A DNA stretch of 53,693 nt from Hyphomicrobiales bacterium (GTDB taxonomy: Bacteria > Pseudomonadota > Alphaproteobacteria > Rhizobiales > Rhizobiaceae), in NCBI GenBank assembly GCA_900470805.1, contig UCCA01000035.1, positions 1-53,693 of the forward strand. The letters run 5' to 3'. Below the pieces are notes generated by a model. It had not been told where the DNA came from. It was given only the letters and a program-made list of their open reading frames with translations, and did no database searches. The translations under genes were made by a program, and so were the position numbers. Below are positions 15,673 to 24,032 of this stretch, one piece after another. Position 1 is the first letter of the stretch. Every line of letters begins with the position of its first letter.

Positions 15673-15700
15673 TGCCCCTGCAATTCCGCAGGGACAAATA
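15673..15700 (+). terminator. Hairpin after paralogue B
   Basis: TTTG-C-CCCTGC pairs with GCAGGG-A-CAAA around AATTCC. Same outline as the hairpin at 13815-13845 with compensating stem differences. No T run. Confidence 0.5.
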
Positions 15701-15797
15701 CCCGGAGCGGCGGTCCCGCCCGAACTACGGTCCGGTCCCGCTCCGGAAGTTCTTCAGTAGCCATCCGCGTGTGTTTTTCGGCTCGTCATAGAGCGCC

Positions 15798-16415
15798 CTA
15801 TGCGTTTTCCCAATTTGGAATGCCGTAGTGGTCTTGTTCGGCACCGCTATCGACTTCAGGTATGATAACGAGCCTCCGTTTCTCGGCGGCGAATGTGTCA
15901 CTGATCACCTGGAGATTTTCTAGGTAGTTTGAAATCTCTCCGATAAAGCTATTGAGCGTAGATTCGGGATATTCGTCCGCCTCCAGAATTTCGGTTAGAG
16001 CCTCGCAAAGGCCTAAGCAATCAAATTCATCAAGATCGTGAAGGTGGCGAGCCACGTCCACCCGTGCAGCTGTTTTTCCGAATGGGGTATTCATCTGAAC
16101 GCTGCTTTTTGTAAACCGCCCCCAAAGTTCTTGTTCAGTGAGCATCACTTGCTCGTCTACAGCGCCGTCTTCGTGGATTTGCTCAAAGGCATTGCTGATC
16201 ACGTCGGCAATCATTTGCCCCTGCAACGCTACTTCAGTCGTCATCGGCTTCTCGGCAAGCCCTTTTAAGTTTTCGACCTGAACCAGGATGTTGGCCTGTA
16301 AACCGGTGTTGTCAATGATGCCATTTTGCCGGGTGGATTTGTGCATGTCAGTCACTGGGATGATCTCCTTTGATATGTCTCCAATGCCTGGATAATTGCA
16401 AAAATCGACCGCCAT
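15798..16415 (-). CDS. Unknown acidic protein under the four-operator region
   Basis: 205 residues, acidic, helical, no signal peptide or membrane segment. The upstream 125 bp contain four copies of a 17-bp dyad, the first beginning 6 bp from the start codon, so this gene is almost certainly tightly repressed. Family not recognised. It could be the regulated cargo; no obvious helix-turn-helix is visible in it. Confidence 0.6.
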   Translation of the reverse strand: MAVDFCNYPGIGDISKEIIPVTDMHKSTRQNGIIDNTGLQANILVQVENLKGLAEKPMTTEVALQGQMIADVISNAFEQIHEDGAVDEQVMLTEQELWGRFTKSSVQMNTPFGKTAARVDVARHLHDLDEFDCLGLCEALTEILEADEYPESTLNSFIGEISNYLENLQVISDTFAAEKRRLVIIPEVDSGAEQDHYGIPNWENA

Positions 16416-16420
16416 GGCGA

Positions 16421-16538
16421 GGATAGAATTTCTGACAATTTCAACGATTACAACGGCTTAATGTCATAAATTCTATCACGTGTTGGTGCCATGTCAGAAT
16501 TTCTGACACAGTTTTCACACATGTCAGAAATCCTGACA
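16421..16538. promoter_or_regulatory. Array of four 17-bp operators, TGTCAGAAnTTCTGACA
   Basis: Site 3 (16492-16508) is a perfect dyad, TGTCAGAA-T-TTCTGACA. Site 4 (16522-16538) differs at one base. Site 2 (16462-16478) reads TGTCATAA-A-TTCTATCA, and site 1 (16421-16437) keeps a perfect right half. Start-to-start distances are 41, 30 and 30 bp, close to whole helical turns (10.3 bp), so the sites face the same side of the DNA. They sit between divergent genes, and the arrangement implies cooperative binding by a repressor. Confidence 0.75.
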
Positions 16539-16569
16539 TTTTACTTCAGATGGCGATTGCGAGATCAGG

Positions 16570-17016
16570 ATGCCCAGAAAGAAGCAAGCAGCCGGTGGCG
16601 GATTCATATGGCCTGAAATCGAGATCGGCGGATGGCGGGGAGAGTTCACCCCGACTCCTAACGGCAGCATCGGCCAAACAGTCCAACCTGGTCCGCCCCG
16701 GCGATCCGTTGAGTTCACCTATCTGATCATCGGCGCCTCAGTGGTCATGCCCGTTTCAAAGTTCCGCTGGCCAGCGGTGGTCACCTTCTTCGTGCCGACG
16801 CCTATGAAACCTGACAGGCCTGACGCAGGTTTTATGTTTCGACCAGATAGGCTGCCCAGCCTCAACCTTGGCTTCGAGATAGCAAGAGAACAGTATTCCG
16901 ACATCTGCTGGCTGTTCAGGGAAAAGCGGTTGAATGAGTTCCATTTCACCGTAGAGGACGCAACCAGCGACAAGGGCTGGCCCCTCAAGTCCTGGGGAGC
17001 CAGCTTTCAGCTGTAG
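16570..17016 (+). CDS. Unknown 148-residue protein, divergent from the operator array
   Basis: Starts MPRKKQAAGGGFIWPEIEIGGWRGEF and appears mostly beta with many Trp, Phe and Pro residues; no membrane segment or recognisable catalytic motif. Its promoter must overlap or adjoin the four TGTCAGAA sites, so it is probably co-regulated with the 15798-16415 gene. Not recognised. Confidence 0.6.
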   Translation: MPRKKQAAGGGFIWPEIEIGGWRGEFTPTPNGSIGQTVQPGPPRRSVEFTYLIIGASVVMPVSKFRWPAVVTFFVPTPMKPDRPDAGFMFRPDRLPSLNLGFEIAREQYSDICWLFREKRLNEFHFTVEDATSDKGWPLKSWGASFQL

Positions 17017-17042
17017 TTTTCGGTAGGAGGTGCCGTCCCGCC

Positions 17043-18011
17043 TCAGGTTGGAGTAGGCAAAATCCCCACCGCAATTAGACGGACAACATCGCCGCTTCTG
17101 TCTCTGACGAAGTATGTTTGGAGGTATACTAGATCTTTTTTCATGTTGTCGATGAGTTTTTGCTTCATTGTTGGCAGTATGTCGTACGGTATGCTGAAGC
17201 TTACCGTCTTTGAGCCGTTTTCTATTTTTAGCTTTCCCCAGCCGTTGTCTTTGTTGAATTGAGTGATGTCACCGAGTATCGGCGTAATTGCTTCGTCAAC
17301 GATAGCTGTTTCAATGTCCGCAGCCATTTTGCGATCAAGGAAAAGTACTGGTCTTGTTACGCCATGGGCGGACGATCTCACTTCGAGAGTGTCGGCGCTC
17401 TGCCGTAATGCAGTTGCCATCTCGCTTATCAAAGGAGCCGACATTGCAATGAGTTTTTGGCTACGCGCAAAATCGATCCGGGAAATAGCGCTCTGGTTCT
17501 CAGCAAGCCGTTGCTCGCGATGAGTTTCCGCGACCCGGCGTTTAATCACATCCTGAACCGAAGGCGGCAAATCTGAAGTAACGGCCCGCCCTGCAAGCTG
17601 CTCTTCGACCAGGTGGTCAATAGCAGCTGTCGGGACTGAGCCAGCGCCAGCTTCGTCGCCGTCGAGGTTGGTTGTGCCATTGAGAGTTGTCTCGTCAATC
17701 TTCTCCACGATCCGCTCAGTTACGTATGCGATCAGATCGGCTAGTGATATTTTGATAAACTCATCATCGGTCGAACTTTGACCTGGGTCTTCGACGTTAA
17801 TGTTGAACGACCCGTCAGATTGGCTCGCCAGCTGGATGTCAAAATTTGATTTGGCGCTGATTTTTTGAACAAATCTTCCCGCGTGGCGAAACTGTGCCAG
17901 CTTAACCATCAGTCGAGCAGCAGCATATTGGAATCTGGCAGATTCATAGAAATTCATTCGGTGAGAGTCCGCCAGCGCGCCCTCGAAGTGAAAAGTCAAA
18001 GTCTCCGGCAT
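17043..18011 (-). CDS. Unknown 322-residue accessory protein
   Basis: Starts MPETLTFHFEGALADSHRMN with a following ESARFQYAAARLMVKLAQFR helix. A central charged region (about 75-200) and a C-terminal beta-rich domain (about 220-322, with VLFLDRKMAADIETA and DLVYLQTYFVRDRSGDVVRLIAVG) follow. It resembles proteins I have seen in bacterial accessory islands but cannot name. Divergent from the membrane protein at 18146, 134 bp away, so a shared promoter region is likely. Confidence 0.65.
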   Translation of the reverse strand: MPETLTFHFEGALADSHRMNFYESARFQYAAARLMVKLAQFRHAGRFVQKISAKSNFDIQLASQSDGSFNINVEDPGQSSTDDEFIKISLADLIAYVTERIVEKIDETTLNGTTNLDGDEAGAGSVPTAAIDHLVEEQLAGRAVTSDLPPSVQDVIKRRVAETHREQRLAENQSAISRIDFARSQKLIAMSAPLISEMATALRQSADTLEVRSSAHGVTRPVLFLDRKMAADIETAIVDEAITPILGDITQFNKDNGWGKLKIENGSKTVSFSIPYDILPTMKQKLIDNMKKDLVYLQTYFVRDRSGDVVRLIAVGILPTPT

Positions 18012-18145
18012 CCAGTCGCGTCCCCCTAGGATGTTTTGTTGAAGCCTTATAAATTATCATTATAGGTTGCACCTAGCGCGTCGCTATTCAATCGACTTTT
18101 GCCTCAATACACGTCTTTGAGGTCGAGCAAACTCGAACGAGAAAA

Positions 18146-18793
18146 ATGAACGAGATAAGTATAGGTGCGGTCGGCGCTGCGGTAGTCGCCGGCCTTGTTT
18201 CACTCCTCGGTCTGGTGATCGGGAAAGAGCAAAAGGTTTCAGAGTTTCGACAGGCGTGGATTGATGAGTTGCGGAAATGCTTCGTCGCTTATCTTGTAAA
18301 CATAAACGCCATCTCTGACGCTGTTCGTCTCAAAGCTGCGGGAAAGATAACTGACGAAAGTGTGCTTCTCCCGAGCTACAAGTCACTCAACGAAGCAAGT
18401 CACGGGATATCGTTGCGCATCAACGCATCGGAGGCTCCTGCAAAAGCCGTGATTGAGGCGATGGAGGATTTCGAAGCCCTTGCAGCTAGTAATGCCACCC
18501 TGACACCCGACAAAATAAAGGATGTAGAGAAAAAATTTGTCGACGCGGCAAAGGAGCTGCTCAAGTTCGAATGGAACAGGGTCAAGCGAGGTGAGCGGGT
18601 TTTTGTTTGGACCAAAGCAATCGTCAGCGCGATGATCGTCATCATGCTTTGCTTTTTGGCCTACGCTTGGATGTCGGATGACGCACCACCAGCTGTCGAG
18701 AAAGCGCAGCCTCCCGGATTTTACCTGCTTGGAGATCAGAGAAGCTCGCTTGACGACGGCTTGAATTGTCACACCGCGTGCGATACGATGTAA
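18146..18793 (+). CDS. Two-span membrane protein of the island's right end
   Basis: 215 residues: an N-terminal span (about 5-25, VGAAVVAGLVSLLGLVIG), then a GKEQKVSEFRQAWIDELRK motif, a helical cytoplasmic section, and a second span (about 160-180, AIVSAMIVIMLCFLAYAW). The KEQKVSEFRQAWIDELR pattern is common in small membrane proteins of prophages and islands. The last codons overlap the TGTCACACCGCGTGC motif (18767-18781), so the gene abuts the element's recombination end. Function unknown. Confidence 0.65.
   Translation: MNEISIGAVGAAVVAGLVSLLGLVIGKEQKVSEFRQAWIDELRKCFVAYLVNINAISDAVRLKAAGKITDESVLLPSYKSLNEASHGISLRINASEAPAKAVIEAMEDFEALAASNATLTPDKIKDVEKKFVDAAKELLKFEWNRVKRGERVFVWTKAIVSAMIVIMLCFLAYAWMSDDAPPAVEKAQPPGFYLLGDQRSSLDDGLNCHTACDTM
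18767..18781 (+). promoter_or_regulatory. Right-end copy of the TGTCACACCG motif
   Basis: TGTCACACCGCGTGC matches 3074-3088 at 14 of 15 positions, in direct orientation, 55 bp inside attR. Candidate integrase arm site. Confidence 0.45.
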
Positions 18794-18836
18794 GAAGAAT
18801 TGGTCCAAGATCGATAGAAATCAATGACATGTGCGT

Positions 18837-18894
18837 ACCTACGTTTGTAGGCACCCAGGATCGTAAACATCCACCGGTTGCCGCGGATCGCACT
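18837..18894 (+). repeat. attR: displaced ssrS 3' end
   Basis: 58 bp matching 2983-3040 with two differences. A T-rich run follows (CTTTCCTTTTTT, 18893-18904) that suits the original 6S RNA terminator, unlike the sequence after the left copy. This marks where chromosomal sequence resumes. Confidence 0.85.
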
Positions 18895-18944
18895 TTCCTT
18901 TTTTGCTTGATCACGATGGTTTCAATAGCCGTCCCTACGTGCGT

Positions 18945-19877
18945 TCAGTCCACACTGCCCAGGTGATGCCTCACCCATTTCGTTTCCTCAGAGGCGGTGC
19001 GTCCGAAGTGCCGTTTGAAGTCGCGGCTGAATTGCGCTGGGCTGGCATAGCCGACGGATGCGGCGATGTCGGCAATCGTCGTGCTCTGCCGCGCGATCAT
19101 CAGCCTCGCTTCGTGAAGGCGCAATGCCTTGACGTATTGCATCGGACTGCTGCCAGTCAGGCCCTTGAAGTGGACGTGGTAGGAGGGAACGCTCATGCCT
19201 GCCTCCCTTGCGAGAGCGTCCACCGAGATTTCCGATCCGTAATTGTCGCGCAGCCAGGCCAGGCTCTGGATCAGGTTCGCGGCCGATCCCCTTTGCCGCA
19301 GGGCAGCGATCATCGCGCCGCCTTGCGGGCCGATCAGTACCCGGTAGTGCAGTTCGCGCAAGATATCGTCACCAAGCACAGCCACTTCGGCGGGGCGGCC
19401 AAGCGCTGTCAGAAGGCGCAGAAGCACGTCTTCGATATCGGGCGCCATCCTGCTCGAAACCAGGCCTTTGGGTTTGTCGCTCACCAGTTCCGCATGGGCC
19501 TCCAGTTGCACGGCGATCTCGCTCGCCATCTGCATGTCGAATTCGACATAGATGGCGATCAGCGGCCGTTCGGGACTGGCGACCGACTCCATCCGGAAGG
19601 GGACGGGCACCGAGACAGCCAGATAGTGGTCCTCGTCGTAGAGAAAGATGTTGCCGTCGAGGAGGCCCTGCTTGCGCCCCTGCAGCACGAAGACCGCGCC
19701 AGGATTGTAGAGTACCGGAATGTCCTGAAGCACCGCCTCGTTGCGGAGAATGCGGACGCCGCGGAGTGCGGTTGGATTGTATCCGTGACGCGGCGCAAGT
19801 CTTGCTGCAAGCTCGGCAAGAGGGTGGCGTTTCAACCTCGCGGATGAGTCGTTGATAGGATTTCGCAAGACAATCAT
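18945..19877 (-). CDS. AraC-family transcriptional regulator
   Basis: 310 residues: an N-terminal cupin-like effector domain of the AraC_N type (about 20-190) and a C-terminal pair of helix-turn-helices (about 205-300), visible as SVDALAREAGMSVPSYHVHFKGLTGSSPMQY and TIADIAASVGYASPAQFSRDFKRHFG. It is divergent from a short-chain dehydrogenase 75 bp away, the standard layout for a regulator and its target. The ligand cannot be read from sequence. Confidence 0.92.
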   Translation of the reverse strand: MIVLRNPINDSSARLKRHPLAELAARLAPRHGYNPTALRGVRILRNEAVLQDIPVLYNPGAVFVLQGRKQGLLDGNIFLYDEDHYLAVSVPVPFRMESVASPERPLIAIYVEFDMQMASEIAVQLEAHAELVSDKPKGLVSSRMAPDIEDVLLRLLTALGRPAEVAVLGDDILRELHYRVLIGPQGGAMIAALRQRGSAANLIQSLAWLRDNYGSEISVDALAREAGMSVPSYHVHFKGLTGSSPMQYVKALRLHEARLMIARQSTTIADIAASVGYASPAQFSRDFKRHFGRTASEETKWVRHHLGSVD

Positions 19878-19951
19878 AGAATTCGCAATCGATGGCCGGT
19901 GTTATCAATACTATCTGTCAACTCCATCAGGTTTCAAGGAGTTTACAGATC

Positions 19952-20779
19952 ATGCCGAACAAGACTTTCTTCGTCACGGGCGCGAATTCCGGCTTCGGCC
20001 TTGCCATCGCCGCTGCCGCCGTTCAGGCGGGACACAAGGTAATCGGTACGGTACGATCGGAGGCGTCGCGCTCGGCGCTGGCGAAAGCCGTGCCGGAGGC
20101 TCAGGCGGTGCTGTGCGACGTCACGGAATTCGACCGCATCTCCGATGTCGTGCGACAAGCCGAGGAGGATCACGGACCTGTCGATGTGCTGATCAACAAT
20201 GCAGGTTACGGTCACGAGGGCATATTGGAGGAGTCGCCGATCGAGGAGATGCGGCGGCAGTTCGATGTGAACGTGTTCGGCGCCGTCGCCGTCGCCAAGG
20301 CGTTTCTTCCCCGATTTCGCGAGCGGCGCAATGGCTTCATCGTCAACGTCACCTCGATGGGCGGGATGATCACCATGCCCGGCATCGCATATTACTGCGG
20401 CAGCAAGTTCGCGCTTCAGGGGATATCGGAGGTCATGCGGTCGGAGATGGCGCCGTTCGGCGTCCACGTCACGACGCTTTGCCCGGGGTCGTTCCGCACG
20501 GACTGGGCGGGGCGGTCGATGGTGCGTACGGAGCGGTCGATTGCGGACTACGATGCTCTCTTCGATCCGATCCGCGAAGCCCGGCAGGCCGTCAGCGGCA
20601 GGCAACTCGGCGATCCAGACAAGCTGGCCGCCGCCGTGCTGACTCTGGTCGAATCCGACAATCCTCCGCCGCAGCTTCTGCTCGGCAGCGATGCGCTCAA
20701 GCATGTATCGGCCAGGATCGAGCGTCTCCAGCAGGAGCTGGAGAGCTGGAAGTCCCTTACCCTGTCGACCGATGGCTGA
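19952..20779 (+). CDS. Short-chain dehydrogenase/reductase
   Basis: Classical SDR of 275 residues. The nucleotide-binding motif TGANSGFG (9-16) starts the Rossmann fold; NNAG follows near 85, and the catalytic Ser (VTSMGG) with YYCGSK supply Ser-Tyr-Lys. Start ATG 19952 is preceded by AAGGAG. Probably controlled by the divergent AraC regulator. Substrate unknown; this subgroup often reduces small carbonyl compounds. Confidence 0.92.
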   Translation: MPNKTFFVTGANSGFGLAIAAAAVQAGHKVIGTVRSEASRSALAKAVPEAQAVLCDVTEFDRISDVVRQAEEDHGPVDVLINNAGYGHEGILEESPIEEMRRQFDVNVFGAVAVAKAFLPRFRERRNGFIVNVTSMGGMITMPGIAYYCGSKFALQGISEVMRSEMAPFGVHVTTLCPGSFRTDWAGRSMVRTERSIADYDALFDPIREARQAVSGRQLGDPDKLAAAVLTLVESDNPPPQLLLGSDALKHVSARIERLQQELESWKSLTLSTDG

Positions 20780-20808
20780 CGGCGCCTCGGTGGCTCGGCC
20801 GCCGTCGG

Positions 20809-21263
20809 TTACTCGGCGCCCTCCTTCGTCATGCAGCTCATCAGGTCGGTGAAAGCCGCTTCGGTACCGGCGAGGGGCAGCGTGACGGCGGTGCCGTTGG
20901 CGGTGACCGTCAGTTCCGTGCCCGTGGTCAGCGCCGTGACCGAGTCCGCTGCGTTCGGCACGTCGATCGTCACGGTGTGGTCGGTGTCGGCAGTCGAGGC
21001 AAACTCGGTTTCTGCACCGCCGTCGACCGACCAAGTCCCCTTCACCTGGTCGCCCTTGGCGATGGTGAGCGTATCGCTGTTGGCGAACAAGGCGAGCTTG
21101 TCGCCGACGGCGAGATAGCCGATGCCGGACTGGGTGTTCTGGGCGAGGCAGCCGATGAAGCTGTCGCCGTCCTTCATCGGGGTGATCGCGAAATCGGCGG
21201 CGTGGGCCGTAGCGGACGAGAGCAGGGCGGTCAGCGTGGCGGCTGCAATAAAGGTCTTGGTCA
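20809..21263 (-). CDS. Secreted protein of unknown function
   Basis: Starting from TTG 21263 (AGGA upstream) it encodes 151 residues with a clear signal peptide (TKTFIAAATLTALLSSATAHA, cleavage after AHA). The mature part is beta-rich and Thr/Asp-rich with two conserved-looking Cys (FIGCLA and LMSCMT), which could form a disulfide in the periplasm. An upstream ATG at 21297 would spoil the signal peptide. Convergent with the SDR gene. Confidence 0.75.
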
Positions 21264-21804
21264 ATGGTCTGTTCCTTGGTGCGCGGATGATCTCCACGTC
21301 GGCTTTCCGTCAGCCCGGAGACGGCAGCGTAGTGGCTTATCGGGCGGACGATGACAATGTGGGAGCCCGCTGTTTCCAGCCCAAGATCAAACCATTCTTG
21401 GGCTGGCGACGGCAGCCACGAAACGAGTGCGGGCTGTTCCTGGGACGTATGCAGCGCGTGCACGCAGCCGAAATTCGATCGGAGCAATGCGCCCCTGTCG
21501 GCATGTTTGCGCCAGCCGGCCATTAAAACGGTTAAATATCCTTTAAACGATGCGAGCGGTTGGGAATCGACGGAATGATAGCCGCGCATCGGCGGCAATA
21601 TGCCTAAGCACCTGAAACGTTTACGGCTTTTAAAAGAGCAAAAATATTGAGCAGCATCATTCAAGCTATGCGCCTTGCGCATTGGTGGCCTGATGCTTCA
21701 GCGCTGGTGGACTTCGGCCCGTATGCGTATATTCGCATCAACAGAGAGACACGGGCAGCAAACACGCTGCCAAGCACTGGCAAGCCCTAGGAAAGGGGAT
21801 CATC
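21264..21804. other. Intergenic region with two inverted repeats
   Basis: No gene seen in 541 bp. CCAGCCCAAG (21376-21385) and CTTGGGCTGG (21397-21406) form a perfect 10-bp hairpin without a T run. ATGCG/CGCAT (21723-21738) lies about 70 bp before the DUF1127 gene, near its likely promoter. Confidence 0.5.
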
Positions 21805-21948
21805 ATGAACGTAGCACGCTCTTTCAATAACTGGCGCAAGTACCGTCAGACGGTTTCTGAACTCGGCCGCATGTCCAACCGCGCTTTGCATGACCTCGGT
21901 ATCGACCGTGGCGACATCCAGCGCGTTGCCCGCGACGCCACCCGCTAA
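21805..21948 (+). CDS. DUF1127 small protein
   Basis: 47 residues, MNVARSFNNWRKYRQTVSEL followed by LGRMSNRALHDLGIDRGDI, the arginine-rich DUF1127 pattern. In rhizobia and Agrobacterium such proteins influence small-RNA turnover and phosphate or carbon metabolism; which one this is cannot be told. GGGG lies 8 bp before the ATG. A terminator follows 40 bp downstream, so it is a single-gene transcript. Confidence 0.88.
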   Translation: MNVARSFNNWRKYRQTVSELGRMSNRALHDLGIDRGDIQRVARDATR

Positions 21949-21987
21949 GACTTTTATTGCTGCTTCCTGTAGGTAGCAGACGCATTC

Positions 21988-22016
21988 AACGCCCGTTGCT
22001 CCCGCAGCGGGCGTTT
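21988..22016 (+). terminator. Intrinsic terminator after the DUF1127 gene
   Basis: AACGCCCG and CGGGCGTT form an 8-bp stem around a 12-nt loop and run into TTTT, a standard Rho-independent terminator. Confidence 0.8.
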
Positions 22017-22085
22017 TGCGTTCAGGGGCGGTTGCGCCTCATTATCCCGCACGGTTTTGCTTGCGAAGTGCCGGATGCTGGCGAT

Positions 22086-22685
22086 ATGGCAGTGGTCATG
22101 TTCGCACTCACACGCCTCGAAACAATCGAGCAGATCGTCAAGAAGAGCCGGTTTCGCGCGGTTGCCGCGCCCGTTGCCAGCGAGGACGAGGCGCGGGCGT
22201 TTCTGGCGGCGCATGGCGATCCCGATGCCAATCACAATTGCTGGGCCTGGCGGATCGGCCAAGGCTATCGCTTCAACGACGATGGAGAGCCGAGCGGCAC
22301 GGCGGGCAAGCCGATCCTGCAGGCCATCGACGGGCAATCGCTTAACAATATCGCTGTTGTCGTCACCCGCTGGTTCGGCGGCGTGCTGCTAGGGACCGGC
22401 GGACTGATCCGCGCCTATGGCGGTACGGCGGCGATGTGCCTGCGGGCGGCGGTGCTGGTCGAGCTGGTCGCGACGGTCGAGGCGACGATCGTTGTCGGTT
22501 TTTCCGATCTGGCGCTGGTCAAGGCGCGACTGGCGGGGCTGCCCGGCGTGCGGATCGTCAGCGAGATTTTCGTGGAAGCGGGGGCCGAATTGACGCTCGC
22601 GGTGCCGGAGGCGCTGGCGATGGATGCGGCGCAGATGCTTGGCGATGCGACCAGCGGGCGCGTGGTTCTTGCACTGCAGCAATGA
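22086..22685 (+). CDS. yigZ: YigZ/IMPACT family protein
   Basis: 199 residues. The N-terminal UPF0029 domain shows KKSRFRAVAAPV, AHGDPDANHNCWAWRIG, the DDGEPSGTAGKPIL signature and VVVTRWFGGVLLGTGGLIRAYGG, all diagnostic; the C-terminal domain is the shorter DUF1949 fold. The family is conserved but biochemically ill-defined, related to eukaryotic IMPACT translation regulators. Start ATG 22086; ATG 22098 also possible. Confidence 0.9.
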   Translation: MAVVMFALTRLETIEQIVKKSRFRAVAAPVASEDEARAFLAAHGDPDANHNCWAWRIGQGYRFNDDGEPSGTAGKPILQAIDGQSLNNIAVVVTRWFGGVLLGTGGLIRAYGGTAAMCLRAAVLVELVATVEATIVVGFSDLALVKARLAGLPGVRIVSEIFVEAGAELTLAVPEALAMDAAQMLGDATSGRVVLALQQ

Positions 22686-22907
22686 GCCGCACCCTGCTGC
22701 CTTGGTTTCCGGTTGACGAAAGCAAGAATTTTTTCGCTGCCGATTCGGCCGGAATGCCCTGTGATCCGGCGGTTCTTGGGCCGCTGTCGAAAGCTTGCGT
22801 TGACCTTCCCGCGAATGTGACGGAGACTTTGCTTGCTTGCTGCAGCGCGAGTGATAGTTATTCGCGAATAATATCGATTAGATTCTCAGTTCTCAGGAGA
22901 TTATGAG

Positions 22908-23927
22908 ATGCAGCTTGGCATGGTTGGCTTGGGCCGGATGGGCAGCTACATGGTCCAGCGCTTGATGCGCGATGGCCATGAGTGCGTTGTCTATGACGCA
23001 AAGACGGAAAGCGTAAACGATCTGGTCGGCAAGGGTGCCGTCGGTAGCGGTTCGCTGGAAGAGTTCGTGTCGAAGCTTTCGCGTCCGCGCGCCATTTGGT
23101 TGATGCTGCCGGCCGCGATCACCGACAAGGTGATTGCCCAGATCACGCCGCTGCTCGACAGCGACGACATCATCATCGATGGCGGCAACTCCTACTATCA
23201 CGACGACATTCGCCGCGGCGGCGAGCTGATCGCCAAGGGCCTGCACTATGTTGACGTCGGCACCAGCGGTGGCGTGTTCGGTCTCGAGCGCGGCTATTGC
23301 TTGATGATCGGCGGCGAGAAGGCGATCGTGGAATCGCTCTCGCCGATCTTCGCATCGCTGGCGCCGGGCGTCGGCGACGTCGCACCGTCGGCGCACCGCA
23401 GCCCGGCTGCCGGCAGCACCGCCGAGCACGGCTACCTGCATTGCGGCCCGCATGGCGCCGGCCACTTCGTCAAGATGGTCCACAACGGCATCGAATACGG
23501 CCTGATGGCTGCCTATGCCGAAGGCCTCAACATCCTGAAGCGCGCCAATATCGGCGCTGCCACGCATGAAGTCGACGCCGAGACCGCGCCGTTGGCGCAT
23601 CCCGAGCACTACCAGTACGACTTCAACCTGCAGGACGTCACGGAAGTGTGGCGCCGCGGCAGCGTCATCACCTCTTGGCTGCTCGACCTGACCTCGGATG
23701 CGCTGCATGCCGATCCGGCCCTCGGCGCCTATGCCGGTCGCGTCTCCGATTCCGGCGAAGGCCGCTGGACGATCATGGCCGCCATCGACGAGAGCGTTCC
23801 GACGCCTGTCCTGAGCGCCGCGCTCTACGGCCGCTTCACCTCGCGCGACAACGACGAATTCGCCAACAAGGTGCTGTCGGCCATGCGCGCCGGCTTCGGC
23901 GGCCATGTCGAGAAGCCGAAAGAGTAA
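22908..23927 (+). CDS. gnd: 6-phosphogluconate dehydrogenase, decarboxylating (short form)
   Basis: Oxidises 6-phosphogluconate to ribulose 5-phosphate in the pentose phosphate pathway. The Rossmann motif GLGRMG is at residues 7-12; GGNSYYHDD and DVGTSGGVFG follow, and HGAGHFVKMVHNGIEYG carries the catalytic lysine. At 339 residues it is the short form, lacking the C-terminal extension of the E. coli type; short forms often prefer NAD. AGGAG precedes the start and a strong terminator follows. Confidence 0.95.
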   Translation: MQLGMVGLGRMGSYMVQRLMRDGHECVVYDAKTESVNDLVGKGAVGSGSLEEFVSKLSRPRAIWLMLPAAITDKVIAQITPLLDSDDIIIDGGNSYYHDDIRRGGELIAKGLHYVDVGTSGGVFGLERGYCLMIGGEKAIVESLSPIFASLAPGVGDVAPSAHRSPAAGSTAEHGYLHCGPHGAGHFVKMVHNGIEYGLMAAYAEGLNILKRANIGAATHEVDAETAPLAHPEHYQYDFNLQDVTEVWRRGSVITSWLLDLTSDALHADPALGAYAGRVSDSGEGRWTIMAAIDESVPTPVLSAALYGRFTSRDNDEFANKVLSAMRAGFGGHVEKPKE

Positions 23928-23950
23928 ACCATTCCGCCGGAATGATCATG

Positions 23951-23983
23951 AAGCCCGCGCAGCCGCACGCTGCGCGGGCTTTT
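23951..23983 (+). terminator. Intrinsic terminator after gnd
   Basis: AAGCCCGCGCAG and CTGCGCGGGCTT pair over a short loop and lead into TTTTCTTT. Confidence 0.9.
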
Positions 23984-24032
23984 CTTTAGCGTACAGCCAT
24001 ATATGGTGAGCTGAATACCGGAGGGGCTGGCG

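Larger units (their letters stand above)
2983..18894. mobile_element. Integrative element of about 15.9 kb inserted in ssrS
   Basis: Direct repeats of the ssrS 3' end bound the region; a tyrosine recombinase lies next to the left copy. Inside are genes typical of accessory DNA: RT cassette, serine recombinase, dead resolvase, HNH nuclease, small terminase subunit, ribbon-helix-helix protein and many small unknowns. Base composition is visibly more AT-rich than the flanks, strongly so at 11640-12440. No capsid, tail, portal, large terminase, relaxase or type IV secretion gene is visible, so the element cannot make its own particles or conjugate. A phage satellite or degenerate prophage carrying defence-like cargo fits best, but is inference. 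Confidence 0.85.

Noticed and set aside
22686..22907. Small gene between yigZ and gnd
   Set aside because: A frame encoding MSRTLLPWFPVDESKN runs on without a ribosome site and overlaps the gnd start region; no family resemblance.
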